Part shown: positions 37,999-51,192 of the stretch, piece by piece
Layout: every line of letters begins with the position of its first letter
Position numbering within the stretch: position 1 is the stretch's first letter
Notes under the pieces: model-generated
Told to the model about the DNA's origin: nothing
Seen by the model: the letters and a program-made list of their open reading frames with translations, nothing else
The model's database searches: none
Translations under genes and position numbers: made by a program
NCBI RefSeq assembly: GCF_029227915.1
Contig: NC_079888.1
Location: 496,001 to 560,000 of the forward strand
Length of the DNA stretch: 64,000 nt
DNA from: Hydractinia symbiolongicarpus
Lineage: Eukaryota > Cnidaria > Hydrozoa > Anthoathecata > Hydractiniidae
Direction of reading: 5' to 3'

Positions 37999-39957
37999 TC
38001 TTGGAAGTCAATTGGCTTATTTATCACATTTATCAGGTCACAGTCCAGAATCATTTCAATTAAGTCCCACAGTCAATTGTTTCACTTTTAAAAGCGATAC
38101 AACTTAGTAATATCGGAAAAATCGCTAAATACATGTTGGTTCAAATATGTGAAGCAACCGTTGTAAGTCAAACGGATTGACACCGTAAGAAAGTCAATGA
38201 AAGGTAGTTTTTAAAACTGTCTCTATTTCTTCAGCGTGAACTAACGGATAGGATTGTTCCCACAGTAAAAAATGACTTATTTATCGAAATGTTTAAATAA
38301 AGCGCTACCACAGGGTACAGTGTAATCGCTGAATTCCGGCAATCATGTCAAGTTAAAAAGAATGTTATTTCTTGGAGTTCAATTGGCTCATTTATCACAT
38401 TTATAAGGTCACAGTCCAGAAACAGTTCAATCAATTCCACAGTCAATCGTTTCACTTTTAAAAGCGATACAACTTAGTTATATCGTAACAAAATCATTAA
38501 ATACATGTTGGTACGAATATGTGACGCAACCGTTGTAACTCAAACGGATTCCTGCCCTTAAAAAGACAATGAAATGTAGTTTTTGAAACTGTCTCTATTT
38601 CTTCAGCGTGAACTAACGGCTATGATTGGACCCACAGTAAAAAATGACTTATTAATCTTAATTTTTAAATGAAGCACTACCACACCGCCCAGTGTAATCG
38701 CCGAGTTTCATTAATCCTGTCAAATTAAGAAGAATGTCATTCCTTGGAGTCCAATTGGCTCATTTATCACATTTATCAGGTCACAGTCCAGAATCAGTTG
38801 AACTAAGTCCCACAGTTAATCGGTTCACCGTTAAAAGCGATACAACTTAGTAATATCGGAACAAAATCACTAAATACATGTTGGTACGAATATGTGACGC
38901 AACCGTTGTAACTCACACGGATTGACACCGTTAAAAAGACAATGAAATATAGTTTTTGAAACTGTCTCTATTTCTTCAGCGTAAACTAACGCATAGGATT
39001 GGTCCCACAGTAAAAAATGACTTATTTATCTTAATTTTTAAATAAAGCGCTACCACACCGCCCAGTGTAATGGCTGAGTCCCAGCAATCATGTGAAATTA
39101 AGAAGAATGTCATTCCTTGGAGTCCAATTGGCTCATTTATCACATTTATCAGGTTACACTCCAGAATCAGTTCAACTAAGTCCCACAGTCAATCGGTTCA
39201 CCGTTAAAAGCGATACAACTTAGTAATATCGGAACAAAATCACTAAATACATGTTGGTACGAATATGTGACGCAACCGTTGTAACTCAAACGGATTTCCA
39301 CCGTTAAAAAGACAATGAAATGTGGTTTTTGAAACTGTCTCTATTTCTTCAGCGTGAACTAACTGCTAGGATTGGTCCCACAGTAAAAAATGACTTATTT
39401 ATCTTAATTTTTAAATAAAGCGCTACCACACCGCCAAGTGTAATCGCTGAGTCCCAGCAATCATGTGAAATTAAGAAGAATGTCATTCCTTGGAGTCCAA
39501 TTGGCTCATTTATCACATTTATCAGGTTACAGTCCAGAATCAGTTCAACTAAGTCCCACAGTCAATCGGTTCACCGTTAAAAGCGATACAACTTAGTAAT
39601 ATCGGTACAAAATCACAAAATAAATGTTGGTACGAATATGTGACGCAACCGTTGTAACTCAAACGGATTGACACCGTTAAAAAGACAATGAAATGTAGTT
39701 TTTGAAACTGTCTCTATTTCTTCAGCGTGAACTAACGGATAGGATTAGTCCCACAGAAAAAAATTACTTATTTATCGAAATTTTTAAATGAAGCGCTACC
39801 ACAGGGTCCAGTGGAATCGCTGAGTTCCGGCAATCATGTCAAATTAAGAAGATTGTCATTCCTTGGAGACCAAGTGACTCATTTATCACATTTAGCAGGT
39901 CACAGTCCAGAATCAGTTCAATTAAGTCCCACAGTCAATCGTTTCACTTTTAAAAGC
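37999..39957. repeat. Mixed block: A monomers then a run of B monomers
   Basis: Monomers start at 38240 (A, GGATTGTTCCC type), 38612, 38985, 39358 and 39731 (B or B-like, 373 bp). B markers include AACTAACTGCTAGG, GAGTCCCAGCAATCATGTG and AGGTTACA. The run matches 44939-46659, offset 6699 bp, including TTCCTGCCCTTA, TAACGCATAGG and GGAGACCAAGTGACTC. The match stops near 39968, where AGATCGGAACAAATC replaces ATACCGGAAGAAATC. Confidence 0.86.
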
Positions 39958-41589
39958 GATAAAACTTAGTAAGATCGGAACAAATCGCTAAATACATGTT
40001 GGTACGAATACGTGACGCAATCGTTGTAACTCAAACGCATTGACCTTGTTAGAAAGTCAATGAAAAGTAGTTTTTGCAACTGTCTCTGTTTTTTCAGCGC
40101 GAACTAACGGCTAGGATTGGTCCCATAGCAAAAAAATGACTTATTTATTTAAATTTTTAAATGAAGCGCTACCACAGGGTCCAGTGTAATCGCTGAGTTC
40201 CGGCAATTATGTCGAGTTAAAAAGAATGTTATTTCTTGGAGTCCAATTGGCTCATTTATCACATTTTTTAATTCACAGTCCAGAATCAGTTCAATTAAGT
40301 CCCACAGTCAATTGTTTCACTTTTAAAAAGGATACAACTTAGTAAGATCGGAAAAAATCGCTAAATACATGTTGGTACGAATATGTGAAGCAACCGTTGT
40401 AACTCAAACGGGTTGACACCGTTAGAAAGTCAATGAAAGGTAGTTTTTGAAACTGGCTCTATTTCTTCAGCGTGAAATAACGGATATGATTGGTCCAACA
40501 GTAAAGAATTACTTATTTATCGAAATTTTAAAATAAAGCGCTACCACAGGGTCCAGTGTAATCGCTGAGTTCCGGCAATCATGTCGAGTTAAAAAGAATG
40601 TTATTTCTTGGAGTTCAATTGGCTCATTTATCACATTTATAAGGTTACACTCCAGAAACAGTTCAATTAATTCCCACAGTCAATCGTTTCACTTTTAAAA
40701 GCGATACAACTTAGTAAGATCGCAACAAATCGCTAAATACATGTTGGTACGAATACGTGACGCAATCGTTGTAACTCAAACGGATTGACACTGTTAGAAA
40801 GTCAATGAAAAGTAGTTTTTGAAACTGTCTCTATTTCTTCAGCGTGAACTAACGGATAGGATTGGTCCCACAGTAAAGAATTACTTATTTATCTAAATTT
40901 TTAGATAAAGCCCTACCACAGCGCCCAGTGTAATCGCTGAGTTCCGGCAATCATGTCGAGTTAAAAAGAATGTTATTTCTTGGAGTTCAATTGGCTCATT
41001 TATCACATTTATAAGTTCACAGTCCAGAAACAGTTCAATTAATTCCCACAGTCAATCGTTTCACTTTTAAAAGCGATACAACTTAGTAAGATCGGAACAA
41101 ATCGCTAAATACATGTTGGTACGAATACGTGACGCAATCGTTGTAACTCAAACGCATTGACCCTGTTAGAAAGTCAATGAAAAGTAGTTTTTGAAACTGT
41201 CTCTGTTTTTTCAGCGCGAACTAACGGCTAGGATTGGTCCCATAGTAAAAAATGACTTATTTATCTAAATTTTTAAATGAAGCGCTACCACAGGGTCCAG
41301 TGTAATCGCTGAGTTCCGGCAATTATGTCGAGTTAAAAAGAATGTTATTTCTTGGAGTTCAATTGGCTCATTTATCACATTTATCAGGTCACAGTCCAGA
41401 ATCATTTCAATTAAGTCCCACAGTCAATCGTTTCACTTTTAAAAGCGATACAACTTAGTAATATCGGAAAAAATCGCTAAATACATGTTGGTACGAATAT
41501 GTGAAGCAACCGTTGTAACTCAAACGGATTGACACCGTTAGAAAGTCAATGAAAGGTAGTTTTTGAAACTGTCTCTACTTCTTCAGCGC
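39958..41589. repeat. Group A block with displaced relatives to the left
   Basis: Monomers 40103 and 40476 match 24480 and 24853, sharing CCATAGCAAAAAAATG, CATTTTTTAATTCAC and the rare GAAATAACGG. Monomers 40848 and 41220 match 31547 and 31919 (GAAGCCCTACC-type, then CCATAGT...AATTATG). A private variant is GGTCCAACAG near 40494. Confidence 0.82.
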
Positions 41590-42333
41590 GAACTAACGGC
41601 TAGGATTGGTCCCACAGTAAAAAATGACTTATTTATCTTAATATTTAAATAAAGCGCTCCCACAGCGCCCAGGATAATCGCTGAGTTCCGGCAATCATGT
41701 CGAGTTAAAAAGAATGTTATTTCTTGGAGTCCAATTGGCTCATTTATCACATTTATTAATTCACAGTCCAGAATCAGTTCAATTAAGTCCCACAGTCAGT
41801 TGTTTCACTTTTAAAAACGATACAACTTAGTAAGATCGGAAAAAATCGCTAAATACATGTTGGTACGAATATGTGAAGCAACCGTTGTAACTCAAACGGG
41901 TTGACACCGTTAGAAAGTCAATGAAAGGTAGTTTTTGAAACTGTCTCTATTTCTTCAGCGTGAACTAACGGATAGGATTGGTCCCACAGTAAAGAATTAC
42001 TTATTTATCGAAATTTTTAAATAAAGCGCTGCCACAGGGTCCAGTGTAATCGCTGAGTTCCGGCAATCATGTCGAGTTAAAAAGAATGTTATTTCTTGGA
42101 GTTCAATTGGCTCATTTATCACATTTATAAGGTCACAGTCCGGAAACAGTTCAATTAATTCCCACAGTCAATCGTTTCACTTTTAAAAGCGATACAACTT
42201 AGTAAGATCGGAACAAATCGCTAAATACATGTTGGTACGAATACGTGACGCAATCGTTGTAACTCAAACGGATTGACACTGTTAGAAAGTCAATGAGAAG
42301 TAGTTTTTGAAACTGTCTCTGTTTTTTCAGCGT
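41590..42333. repeat. Dimer duplication, 744-bp period, first copy
   Basis: Monomers 41592 and 41964 recur as 42336 and 42708. Shared markers are CCCAGGATAATCGC in the first of each pair and CGCTGCCACAGGG with CAGTCCGGAAACAG in the second. Confidence 0.88.
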
Positions 42334-43077
42334 GAACTAACGGCTAGGATTGGTCCCACAGTAAAAAATGACTTATTTATCTTAATATTTAAATAAAGCG
42401 CTCCCACAGCGCCCAGGATAATCGCTGAGTTCCGGCAATCATGTCGAGTTAAAAAGAATGTTATTTCTTGGAGTCCAATTGGCTCATTTATCACATTTAT
42501 TAATTCACAGTCCAGAATCAGTTCAATTAAGTCCCACAGTCAGTTGTTTCACTTTTAAAAACGATACAACTTAGTAAGATCGGAAAAAATCGCTAAATAC
42601 ATGTTGGTACGAATATGTGAAGCAACCGTTGTAACTCAAACGGGTTGACACCGTTAGAAAGTCAATGAAAGGTAGTTTTTGAAACTGTCTCTATTTCTTC
42701 AGCGTGAACTAACGGATAGGATTGGTCCCACAGTAAAGAATTACTTATTTATCGAAATTTTTAAATAAAGCGCTGCCACAGGGTCCAGTGTAATCGCTGA
42801 GTTCCGGCAATCATGTCGAGTTAAAAAGAATGTTATTTCTTGGAGTTCAATTGGCTCATTTATCACATTTATAAGGTCACAGTCCGGAAACAGTTCAATT
42901 AATTCCCACAGTCAATCGTTTCACTTTTAAAAGCGATACAACTTAGTAAGATCGGAACAAATCGCTAAATACATGTTGGTACGAATACGTGACGCAATCG
43001 TTGTAACTCAAACGGATTGACACTGTTAGAAAGTCAATGAGAAGTAGTTTTTGAAACTGTCTCTGTTTTTTCAGCGC
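42334..43077. repeat. Dimer duplication, 744-bp period, second copy
   Basis: Copy of the previous 744 bases. Its left edge is visible: TCTGTTTTTTCAGCG is joined to TGAACTAACGGC, a combination not present at 41592. Confidence 0.88.
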
Positions 43078-44217
43078 AAACTAACGGCTAGGATTGGTCC
43101 CATAGTAAAAAATGACTTATTTATCTAAATTTTTAAATGAAGCGCTACCACAGGGTCCAGTGTAATCGCTGAGTTCCGGCAATTATGTCGAGTTAAAAAG
43201 AATGTTATTTCTTGGAAGTCAATTGGCTTATTTATCACATTTATCAGGTCACAGTCCAGAATCATTTCAATTAAGTCCCACAGTCAATTGTTTCACTTTT
43301 AAAAGCGATACAACTTAGTAATATCGGAAAAATCGCTAAATACATGTTGGTTCAAATATGTGAAGCAACCGTTGTAAGTCAAACGGATTGACACCGTAAG
43401 AAAGTCAATGAAAGGTAGTTTTTAAAACTGTCTCTATTTCTTCAGCGTGAACTAACGGATAGTATTGTTCCCACAGTAAAAAATGACTTATTTATCGAAA
43501 TGTTTAAATAAAGCGCTACCACAGGGTACAGTGTAATCGCTGAATTCCGGCAATCATGTCAAGTTAAAAAGAATGTTATTTCTTGGAGTTCAATTGGCTC
43601 ATTTATCACATTTATAAGGTCACAGTCCAGAAACAGTTCAATCAATTCCACAGTCAATCGTTTCACTTTTAAAAGCGATACAACTTAGTTATATCGTAAC
43701 AAAATCATTAAATACATGTTGGTACGAATATGTGACGCAACCGTTGTAACTCAAACGGATTCCTGCCCTTAAAGAGACAATGAAATGTAGTTTTTGAAAC
43801 TGTCTCTATTTCTTCAGCGTGAACTAACGGCTATGATTGGACCCACAGTAAAAAATGACTTATTAATCTTAATTTTTAAATGAAGCACTACCACACCGCC
43901 CAGTGTAATCGCCGAGTTTCATTAATCCTGTCAAATTAAGAAGAATGTCATTCCTTGGAGTCCAATTGGCTCATTTATCACATTTATCAGGTCACAGTCC
44001 AGAATCAGTTGAACTAAGTCCCACAGTTAATCGGTTCACCGTTAAAAGCGATACAACTTAGTAATATCGGAACAAAATCACTAAATACATGTTGGTACGA
44101 ATATGTGACGCAACCGTTGTAACTCACGCGGATTGACACCGTTAAAAAGACAATGAAATATAGTTTTTGAAACTGTCTCTATTTCTTCAGCGTAAACTAA
44201 CGCATAGGATTGGTCCC
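42730..44217. repeat. Tetramer duplication, 1488-bp period, first copy
   Basis: Monomers 42708, 43080, 43451, 43823 match 44196, 44568, 44939, 45311. Shared markers are CGCTGCCACAGGG, GGAAGTCAATTGGCTTA, ACACCGTAAGAAAG, TTCCTGCCCTTA and GATTGGACCCACAG. It overlaps the second copy of the dimer duplication. Confidence 0.9.
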
Positions 44218-45705
44218 ACAGTAAAGAATTACTTATTTATCGAAATTTTTAAATAAAGCGCTGCCACAGGGTCCAGTGTAATCGCTGAGTTCCGGCAATC
44301 ATGTCGAGTTAAAAAGAATGTTATTTCTTGGAGTTCAATTGGCTCATTTATCACATTTATAAGGTCACAGTCCGGAAACAGTTCAATTAATTCCCACAGT
44401 CAATCGTTTCACTTTTAAAAGCGATACAACTTAGTAAGATCGGAACAAATCGCTAAATACATGTTGGTACGAATACGTGACGCAATCGTTGTAACTCAAA
44501 CGGATTGACACTGTTAGAAAGTCAATGAGAAGTAGTTTTTGAAACTGTCTCTGTTTTTTCAGCGCAAACTAACGGCTAGGATTGGTCCCATAGTAAAAAA
44601 TGACTTATTTATCTAAATTTTTAAATGAAGCGCTACCACAGGGTCCAGTGTAATCGCTGAGTTCCGGCAATTATGTCGAGTTAAAAAGAATGTTATTTCT
44701 TGGAAGTCAATTGGCTTATTTATCACATTTATCAGGTCACAGTCCAGAATCATTTCAATTAAGTCCCACAGTCAATTGTTTCACTTTTAAAAGCGATACA
44801 ACTTAGTAATATCGGAAAAATCGCTAAATACATGTTGGTTCAAATATGTGAAGCAACCGTTGTAAGTCAAACGGATTGACACCGTAAGAAAGTCAATGAA
44901 AGGTAGTTTTTAAAACTGTCTCTATTTCTTCAGCGTGAACTAACGGATAGGATTGTTCCCACAGTAAAAAATGACTTATTTATCGAAATGTTTAAATAAA
45001 GCGCTACCACAGGGTACAGTGTAATCGCTGAATTCCGGCAATCATGTCAAGTTAAAAAGAATGTTATTTCTTGGAGTTCAATTGGCTCATTTATCACATT
45101 TATAAGGTCACAGTCCAGAAACAGTTCAATCAATTCCACAGTCAATCGTTTCACTTTTAAAAGCGATACAACTTAGTTATATCGTAACAAAATCATTAAA
45201 TACATGTTGGTACGAATATGTGACGCAACCGTTGTAACTCAAACGGATTCCTGCCCTTAAAAAGACAATGAAATGTAGTTTTTGAAACTGTCTCTATTTC
45301 TTCAGCGTGAACTAACGGCTATGATTGGACCCACAGTAAAAAATGACTTATTAATCTTAATTTTTAAATGAAGCACTACCACACCGCCCAGTGTAATCGC
45401 CGAGTTTCATTAATCCTGTCAAATTAAGAAGAATGTCATTCCTTGGAGTCCAATTGGCTCATTTATCACATTTATCAGGTCACAGTCCAGAATCAGTTGA
45501 ACTAAGTCCCACAGTTAATCGGTTCACCGTTAAAAGCGATACAACTTAGTAATATCGGAACAAAATCACTAAATACATGTTGGTACGAATATGTGACGCA
45601 ACCGTTGTAACTCACACGGATTGACACCGTTAAAAAGACAATGAAATATAGTTTTTGAAACTGTCTCTATTTCTTCAGCGTAAACTAACGCATAGGATTG
45701 GTCCC
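44218..45705. repeat. Tetramer duplication, 1488-bp period, second copy
   Basis: Junction inside the monomer at 44196: TAACGCATAGGATTGG, which belongs to the B-type start seen at 38985 and 45684, is joined near 44218 to TAAAGAATTAC of an A monomer (42708). Minor differences include CTCACGCGG near 44126 (CTCACACGG at 45612) and AAAGAGACAATG near 43770. Confidence 0.92.
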
Positions 45706-46888
45706 ACAGTAAAAAATGACTTATTTATCTTAATTTTTAAATAAAGCGCTACCACACCGCCCAGTGTAATGGCTGAGTCCCAGCAATCATGTGAAATTAA
45801 GAAGAATGTCATTCCTTGGAGTCCAATTGGCTCATTTATCACATTTATCAGGTTACAGTCCAGAATCAGTTCAACTAAGTCCCACAGTCAATCGGTTCAC
45901 CGTTAAAAGCGATACAACTTAGTAATATCGGAACAAAATCACTAAATACATGTTGGTACGAATATGTGACGCAACCGTTGTAACTCAAACGGATTTCCAC
46001 CGTTAAAAAGACAATGAAATGTGGTTTTTGAAACTGTCTCTATTTCTTCAGCGTGAACTAACTGCTAGGATTGGTCCCACAGTAAAAAATGACTTATTTA
46101 TCTTAATTTTTAAATAAAGCGCTACCACACCCCCCAGTGTAATCGCTGAGTCCCAGCAATCATGTGAAATTAAGAAGAATGTCATTCCTTGGAGTCCAAT
46201 TGGCTCATTTATCACATTTATCAGGTTACAGTCCAGAATCAGTTCAACTAAGTCCCACAGTCAATCGGTTCACCGTTAAAAGCGATACAACTTAGTAATA
46301 TCGGTACAAAATCACAAAATACATGTTGGTACGAATATGTGACGCAACCGTTGTAACTCAAACGGATTGACACCGTTAAAAAGACAATGAAATGTAGTTT
46401 TTGAAACTGTCTCTATTTCTTCAGCGTGAACTAACGGATAGGATTAGTCCCACAGTAAAAAATGACTTATTTATCGAAATTTTTAAATGAAGCGCTACCA
46501 CAGGGTCCAGTGGAATCGCTGAGTTCCGGCAATCATGTCAAATTAAGAAGATTGTCATTCCTTGGAGACCAAGTGACTCATTTATCACATTTAGCAGGTC
46601 ACAGTCCAGAATCAGTTCAACTAAGTCCCACAGTCAATCGTTTCACTTTTAAAAGCGATAAAACTTAGTAATACCGGAAGAAATCGCTAAATACATGTTG
46701 GTATGAATCTTTGACGCAACCGTTGTAACTCAAACGGATTGACACCGTTAAAAAGTCAATGAAATCTAGTTTTTGAAACTGTCTCTATTTTTTCAGCGTG
46801 AACTAACGGCTATGATTGGTCCCACAGTAAAAAATGACTTATTAATCTTAATTTTTAAATGAAGCACTACCACACCGCCCAGTGTAAT
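45706..46888. repeat. Group B block
   Basis: Parts of the monomers at 45684, 46057, 46430 and 46802, all B or B-like and mostly 373 bp. They correspond to 38985, 39358 and 39731 (offset 6699). The monomer at 46430 has GGAGACCAAGTGACTC and TACCGGAAGAAATCGC. A 68-codon open stretch on the plus strand at 46462-46668 is chance openness in this variant, not a gene. Confidence 0.86.
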
Positions 46889-48352
46889 CGCTGAGTTTCA
46901 TTAATCCTGTCAAATTAAGAAGAATGTCATTCCTTGGAGTCCAATTGGCTCATTTATCACATTTATCAGGTCACAGTTCAGAATCAGTTGAACTAAGTCC
47001 CACAGTTAATCGGTTCACCGTTAAAAGCGATACAACTTAGTAATATCGGAACAAAATCACTAAATACATGTTGGTACGAATATGTGACGCAACCGTTGTA
47101 ACTCAAACGGATTGACACCGTTAAAATGACAATGAAATGTAGCTTTTGAAACAACGGCTATGATTGGTCCCACAGTAAAAAATGACTTATTAATCTTAAT
47201 TTTTAAATGAAGCACTACCACACCGCCCAGTGTAATCGCTGAGTTTCATTAATCCTGTCAAATGAAGAAGAATGTCATTCCTTGTAGTCCAATTGGCTCA
47301 TTTATCACATTTATCAGGTCACAGTCCAGAATCAGTTAAACTAAGTCCCACAGTTAATCGGTTCACCGTTAAAAGCGATACAACTTAGTAAGATCGGAAA
47401 AAATCGCTAAATACATGTTGGTACGAATATGTGAAGCAACCGTTGTAACTCAAACGGATTGACACCGTTAGAAAGTCCACGAAATGTAGTTTTTGAAACT
47501 GTCTCTACTTCTTCAGCGCAAACTAACGGCTAGGATTGGTCCCACAGTAAAAAATGACTTATTTATCTTAATGTTTAAATAAAGCGCTCCCACAGCGCCC
47601 AGTATAATCGCTGAGTTCCGGCAATCATGTCGAGTTAAAAAGAATGTTACTTCTTGGAGTCCAATTGGCTCATTTATCACATTTATTAATTCACAGTCCA
47701 GAATCAGTTCAATTAAGTCCCACAGTCAATTGTTTCACTTTTAAAAGCGATACAACTTAGTAAAATCGGAAAAAATCGCTAAATACATGTTGGTACGAAT
47801 ATGTGAAGCAACCGTTGTAACTCAAACGGGTTGACACCGTTAGAAAGTCAATGAAAGGTAGTTTTTGAAACTGTCTCTATTTCTTCAGCGTGAACTAACG
47901 GATAGGATTGGTCCCACAGTAAAGAATTACTTATTTATCGAAATTTTTAAATAAAGCGCTACCACAGGGTCCAGTGTAATCGCTGAGTTCCGGCAATCAT
48001 GTCGAGTTAAAAAGAATGTTATTTCTTGGAGTTCAATTGGCTCATTTATCACATTTATAAGGTCACAGTCCAGAAACAGTTCAATTAATTCCCACAGTCA
48101 ATCGTTTCACTTTTAAAAGCGATACAACTTAGTAAGATCGGAAAAAATCGCTAAATACATGTTGGTACGAATATGTGAAGCAACCGTTGTAACTCAAACG
48201 GGTTGACACCGTTAGAAAGTCAATGAAAGGTAGTTTTTGAAACTGTCTCTATTTCTTCAGCGTGAACTAACGGATAGGATTGGTCCCACAGTAAAGAATT
48301 ACTTATTTATCGAAATTTTTAAATAAAGCGCTACCACAGGGTCCAGTGTAAT
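46889..48352. repeat. Tetramer duplication, 1464-bp period, first copy
   Basis: Monomers 46802 (from its group B part), 47151, 47522 and 47894 match 48266, 48615, 48986 and 49358. The period is four monomers less the 25-bp deletion. Private shared variants are CACAGTTCAGAATC, TTAAAATGACAATG, TAGCTTTTGAAAC, CAAATGAAGAAG and GTCCACGAAATG. Confidence 0.9.
47147..47157. other. 25-bp deletion at a monomer junction, copy 4
   Basis: TGAAACAACGG preceded by the private variant AGCTTT, shared only with copy 5 at 48611. Confidence 0.93.
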
Positions 48353-49605
48353 CGCTGAGTTTCATTAATCCTGTCAAATTAAGAAGAATGTCATTCCTTG
48401 GAGTCCAATTGGCTCATTTATCACATTTATCAGGTCACAGTTCAGAATCAGTTGAACTAAGTCCCACAGTTAATCGGTTCACCGTTAAAAGCGATACAAC
48501 TTAGTAATATCGGAACAAAATCACTAAATACATGTTGGTACGAATATGTGACGCAACCGTTGTAACTCAAACGGATTGACACCGTTAAAATGACAATGAA
48601 ATGTAGCTTTTGAAACAACGGCTATGATTGGTCCCACAGTAAAAAATGACTTATTAATCTTAATTTTTAAATGAAGCACTACCACACCGCCCAGTGTAAT
48701 CGCTGAGTTTCATTAATCCTGTCAAATGAAGAAGAATGTCATTCCTTGTAGTCCAATTGGCTCATTTATCACATTTATCAGGTCACAGTCCAGAATCAGT
48801 TAAACTAAGTCCCACAGTTAATCGGTTCACCGTTAAAAGCGATACAACTTAGTAAGATCGGAAAAAATCGCTAAATACATGTTGGTACGAATATGTGAAG
48901 CAACCGTTGTAACTCAAACGGATTGACACCGTTAGAAAGTCCACGAAATGTAGTTTTTGAAACTGTCTCTACTTCTTCAGCGCAAACTAACGGCTAGGAT
49001 TGGTCCCACAGTAAAAAATGACTTATTTATCTTAATGTTTAAATAAAGCGCTCCCACAGCGCCCAGTATAATCGCTGAGTTCCGGCAATCATGTCGAGTT
49101 AAAAAGAATGTTACTTCTTGGAGTCCAATTGGCTCATTTATCACATTTATTAATTCACAGTCCAGAATCAGTTCAATTAAGTCCCACAGTCAATTGTTTC
49201 ACTTTTAAAAGCGATACAACTTAGTAAAATCGGAAAAAATCGCTAAATACATGTTGGTACGAATATGTGAAGCAACCGTTGTAACTCAAACGGGTTGACA
49301 CCGTTAGAAAGTCAATGAAAGGTAGTTTTTGAAACTGTCTCTATTTCTTCAGCGTGAACTAACGGATAGGATTGGTCCCACAGTAAAGAATTACTTATTT
49401 ATCGAAATTTTTAAATAAAGCGCTACCACAGGGTCCAGTGTAATCGCTGAGTTCCGGCAATCATGTCGAGTTAAAAAGAATGTTATTTCTTGGAGTTCAA
49501 TTGGCTCATTTATCACATTTATAAGGTCACAGTCCAGAAACAGTTCAATTAATTCCCACAGTCAATCGTTTCACTTTTAAAAGCGATACAACTTAGTAAG
49601 ATCGG
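48353..49605. repeat. Tetramer duplication, 1464-bp period, second copy
   Basis: Junction inside the monomer at 48266: group A (TAAAGAATTAC...GGTCCAGTG) switches near 48353 to group B (TTTCATTAATCCTGTC). The match to the first copy ends near 49605, where AGATCGGAACAAATCGC and AATACGTGACGC replace the GGAAAAAATCGC version. Confidence 0.88.
48611..48621. other. 25-bp deletion at a monomer junction, copy 5
   Basis: TGAAACAACGG with the same AGCTTT variant as copy 4, exactly 1464 bases later. Confidence 0.93.
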
Positions 49606-51192
49606 AACAAATCGCTAAATACATGTTGGTACGAATACGTGACGCAATCGTTGTAACTCAAACGGATTGACACTGTTAGAAAGTCAATGAAAAGTAGTTA
49701 TTGAAACTGTCTCTGTTTTTTCAGCGCGAACTAACGGCTAGGATTCGTCCCATAGTAAAAAATGACTTATTTATCTAAATTTTTAAATGAAGCGCTACCA
49801 CAGTGTCCAGTGTAAACGCTGAGTTCCGGCAATTATGTCGAGTTAAAAAGAATGTTATTTCTTGGAAGTCAATTGGCTCATTTATCACATTTATCAGGTC
49901 ACAGTCCAGAATCATTTCAATTAAGTCCCACAGTCAATTGTTTCACTTTTAAAAGCGATACAACTTAGTAATATCGGAAAAATCGCTAAATACATGTTGG
50001 TTCAAATATGTGAAGCAACCGTTGTAAGTCAAACGGATTGACACCGTTAGAAAGTCAATGAAAGGTAGTTTTTAAAACTGTCTCTATTTCTTCAGCGTGA
50101 ACTAACGGATAGGATTGTTCCCACAGTAAAAAATTACTTATTTATCGAAATGTTTAAATAAAGCGCTACCACAAGGTACAGTGTAATCGCTGAATTCCGG
50201 CAATCATGTCAAGTTAAAAAGAATGTTATTTCTTGGAGTTGAATTGGCTCATTTATCACATTTATAAGGTCACAGTCCAGAAACAGTTCAATTAATTCCA
50301 CAGTCAATCGTTTCACCTTTAAAAGCGATACAACTTAGTTATATCGTAACAAAATCATTAAATACATGTTGGTACGAATATGTGACGCAACCGTTGTAAC
50401 TCAAACGGATTGCCGCCTTTATAAAGACAATGAAATGTAGTTTTTGAAACTGTCTCTATTTCTTCAGCGTGAACTAACGGCTATGATTGGTCCCACAGTA
50501 AAAAATGACTTTCTAATCTTAATTTTAAATGAAGCACTACCACACCGCCCAGTGTAATCGCTGAGTTTCATTAATCCTGTCAAATTAAGAAGAATGTCAT
50601 TCCTTGGAGTCCAATTGGCTCATTTATCACATTTATAAGGTCACAGTCCAGAATCAGTTGAACTAAGTCCCACAGTTAATCGGTTCACCGTTAAAAGCGA
50701 TACAACTTAGTAATATCGGAACAAAATCACTAAATACATGTTGGTACGAATATGTGACGCAACCGTTGTAACTCAAACGGATTGACACCGTTCAAAAGAC
50801 AATGAAATGTAGTTTTTGAAACAACGGCTATGATTGGTCACACAGTAAAAAATGACTTATTAATCTTAATTTTTAAATGAAGCACTACCACACCGCCCAG
50901 TGTAATCGCTGAGTTTCATTAATCCTGTCAAATTAAGAAGAATGTCATTCCTTGGAGTCCAATTGGCTCATTTATCACATTTATCAGGTCACAGTCCAGA
51001 ATCAGTTAAACTAAGTCCCACAGTTAATCGGTTCACCGTTAAAAGCGATACAACTTAGTAATATCGGAACAAAATCACTAAATACATGTTGGTACGAATA
51101 TGTGACGCAACCGTTGTAACTCAAACGGATTGATACCGTTAAAAAGACAATAAAATATAGTTTTTGAAACTGTCTCTATTTCTTCAGCGTAA
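49606..51192. repeat. A-to-B transition block
   Basis: Monomers at 49730 and 50101 are group A (GGAAGTCAATTGG, then GGATTGTTCCC). 50473 and 50821 are group B, the first with the 25-bp deletion. The order A, GTTCCC type, truncated B, B repeats the logic of 17088-18552, with local changes such as GACTTTCTAATC near 50508. Confidence 0.85.
50817..50827. other. 25-bp deletion at a monomer junction, copy 6
   Basis: TGAAACAACGG again, here followed by CTATGATTGGTCACAC, a local variant of GGTCCCAC. The monomer length is 348. Confidence 0.93.

Noticed and set aside
46462-46668. Plus-strand open frame of 68 codons
   Set aside because: It lies wholly inside the group B-like monomer at 46430; other monomers have stops in the same frame. 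Chance openness.
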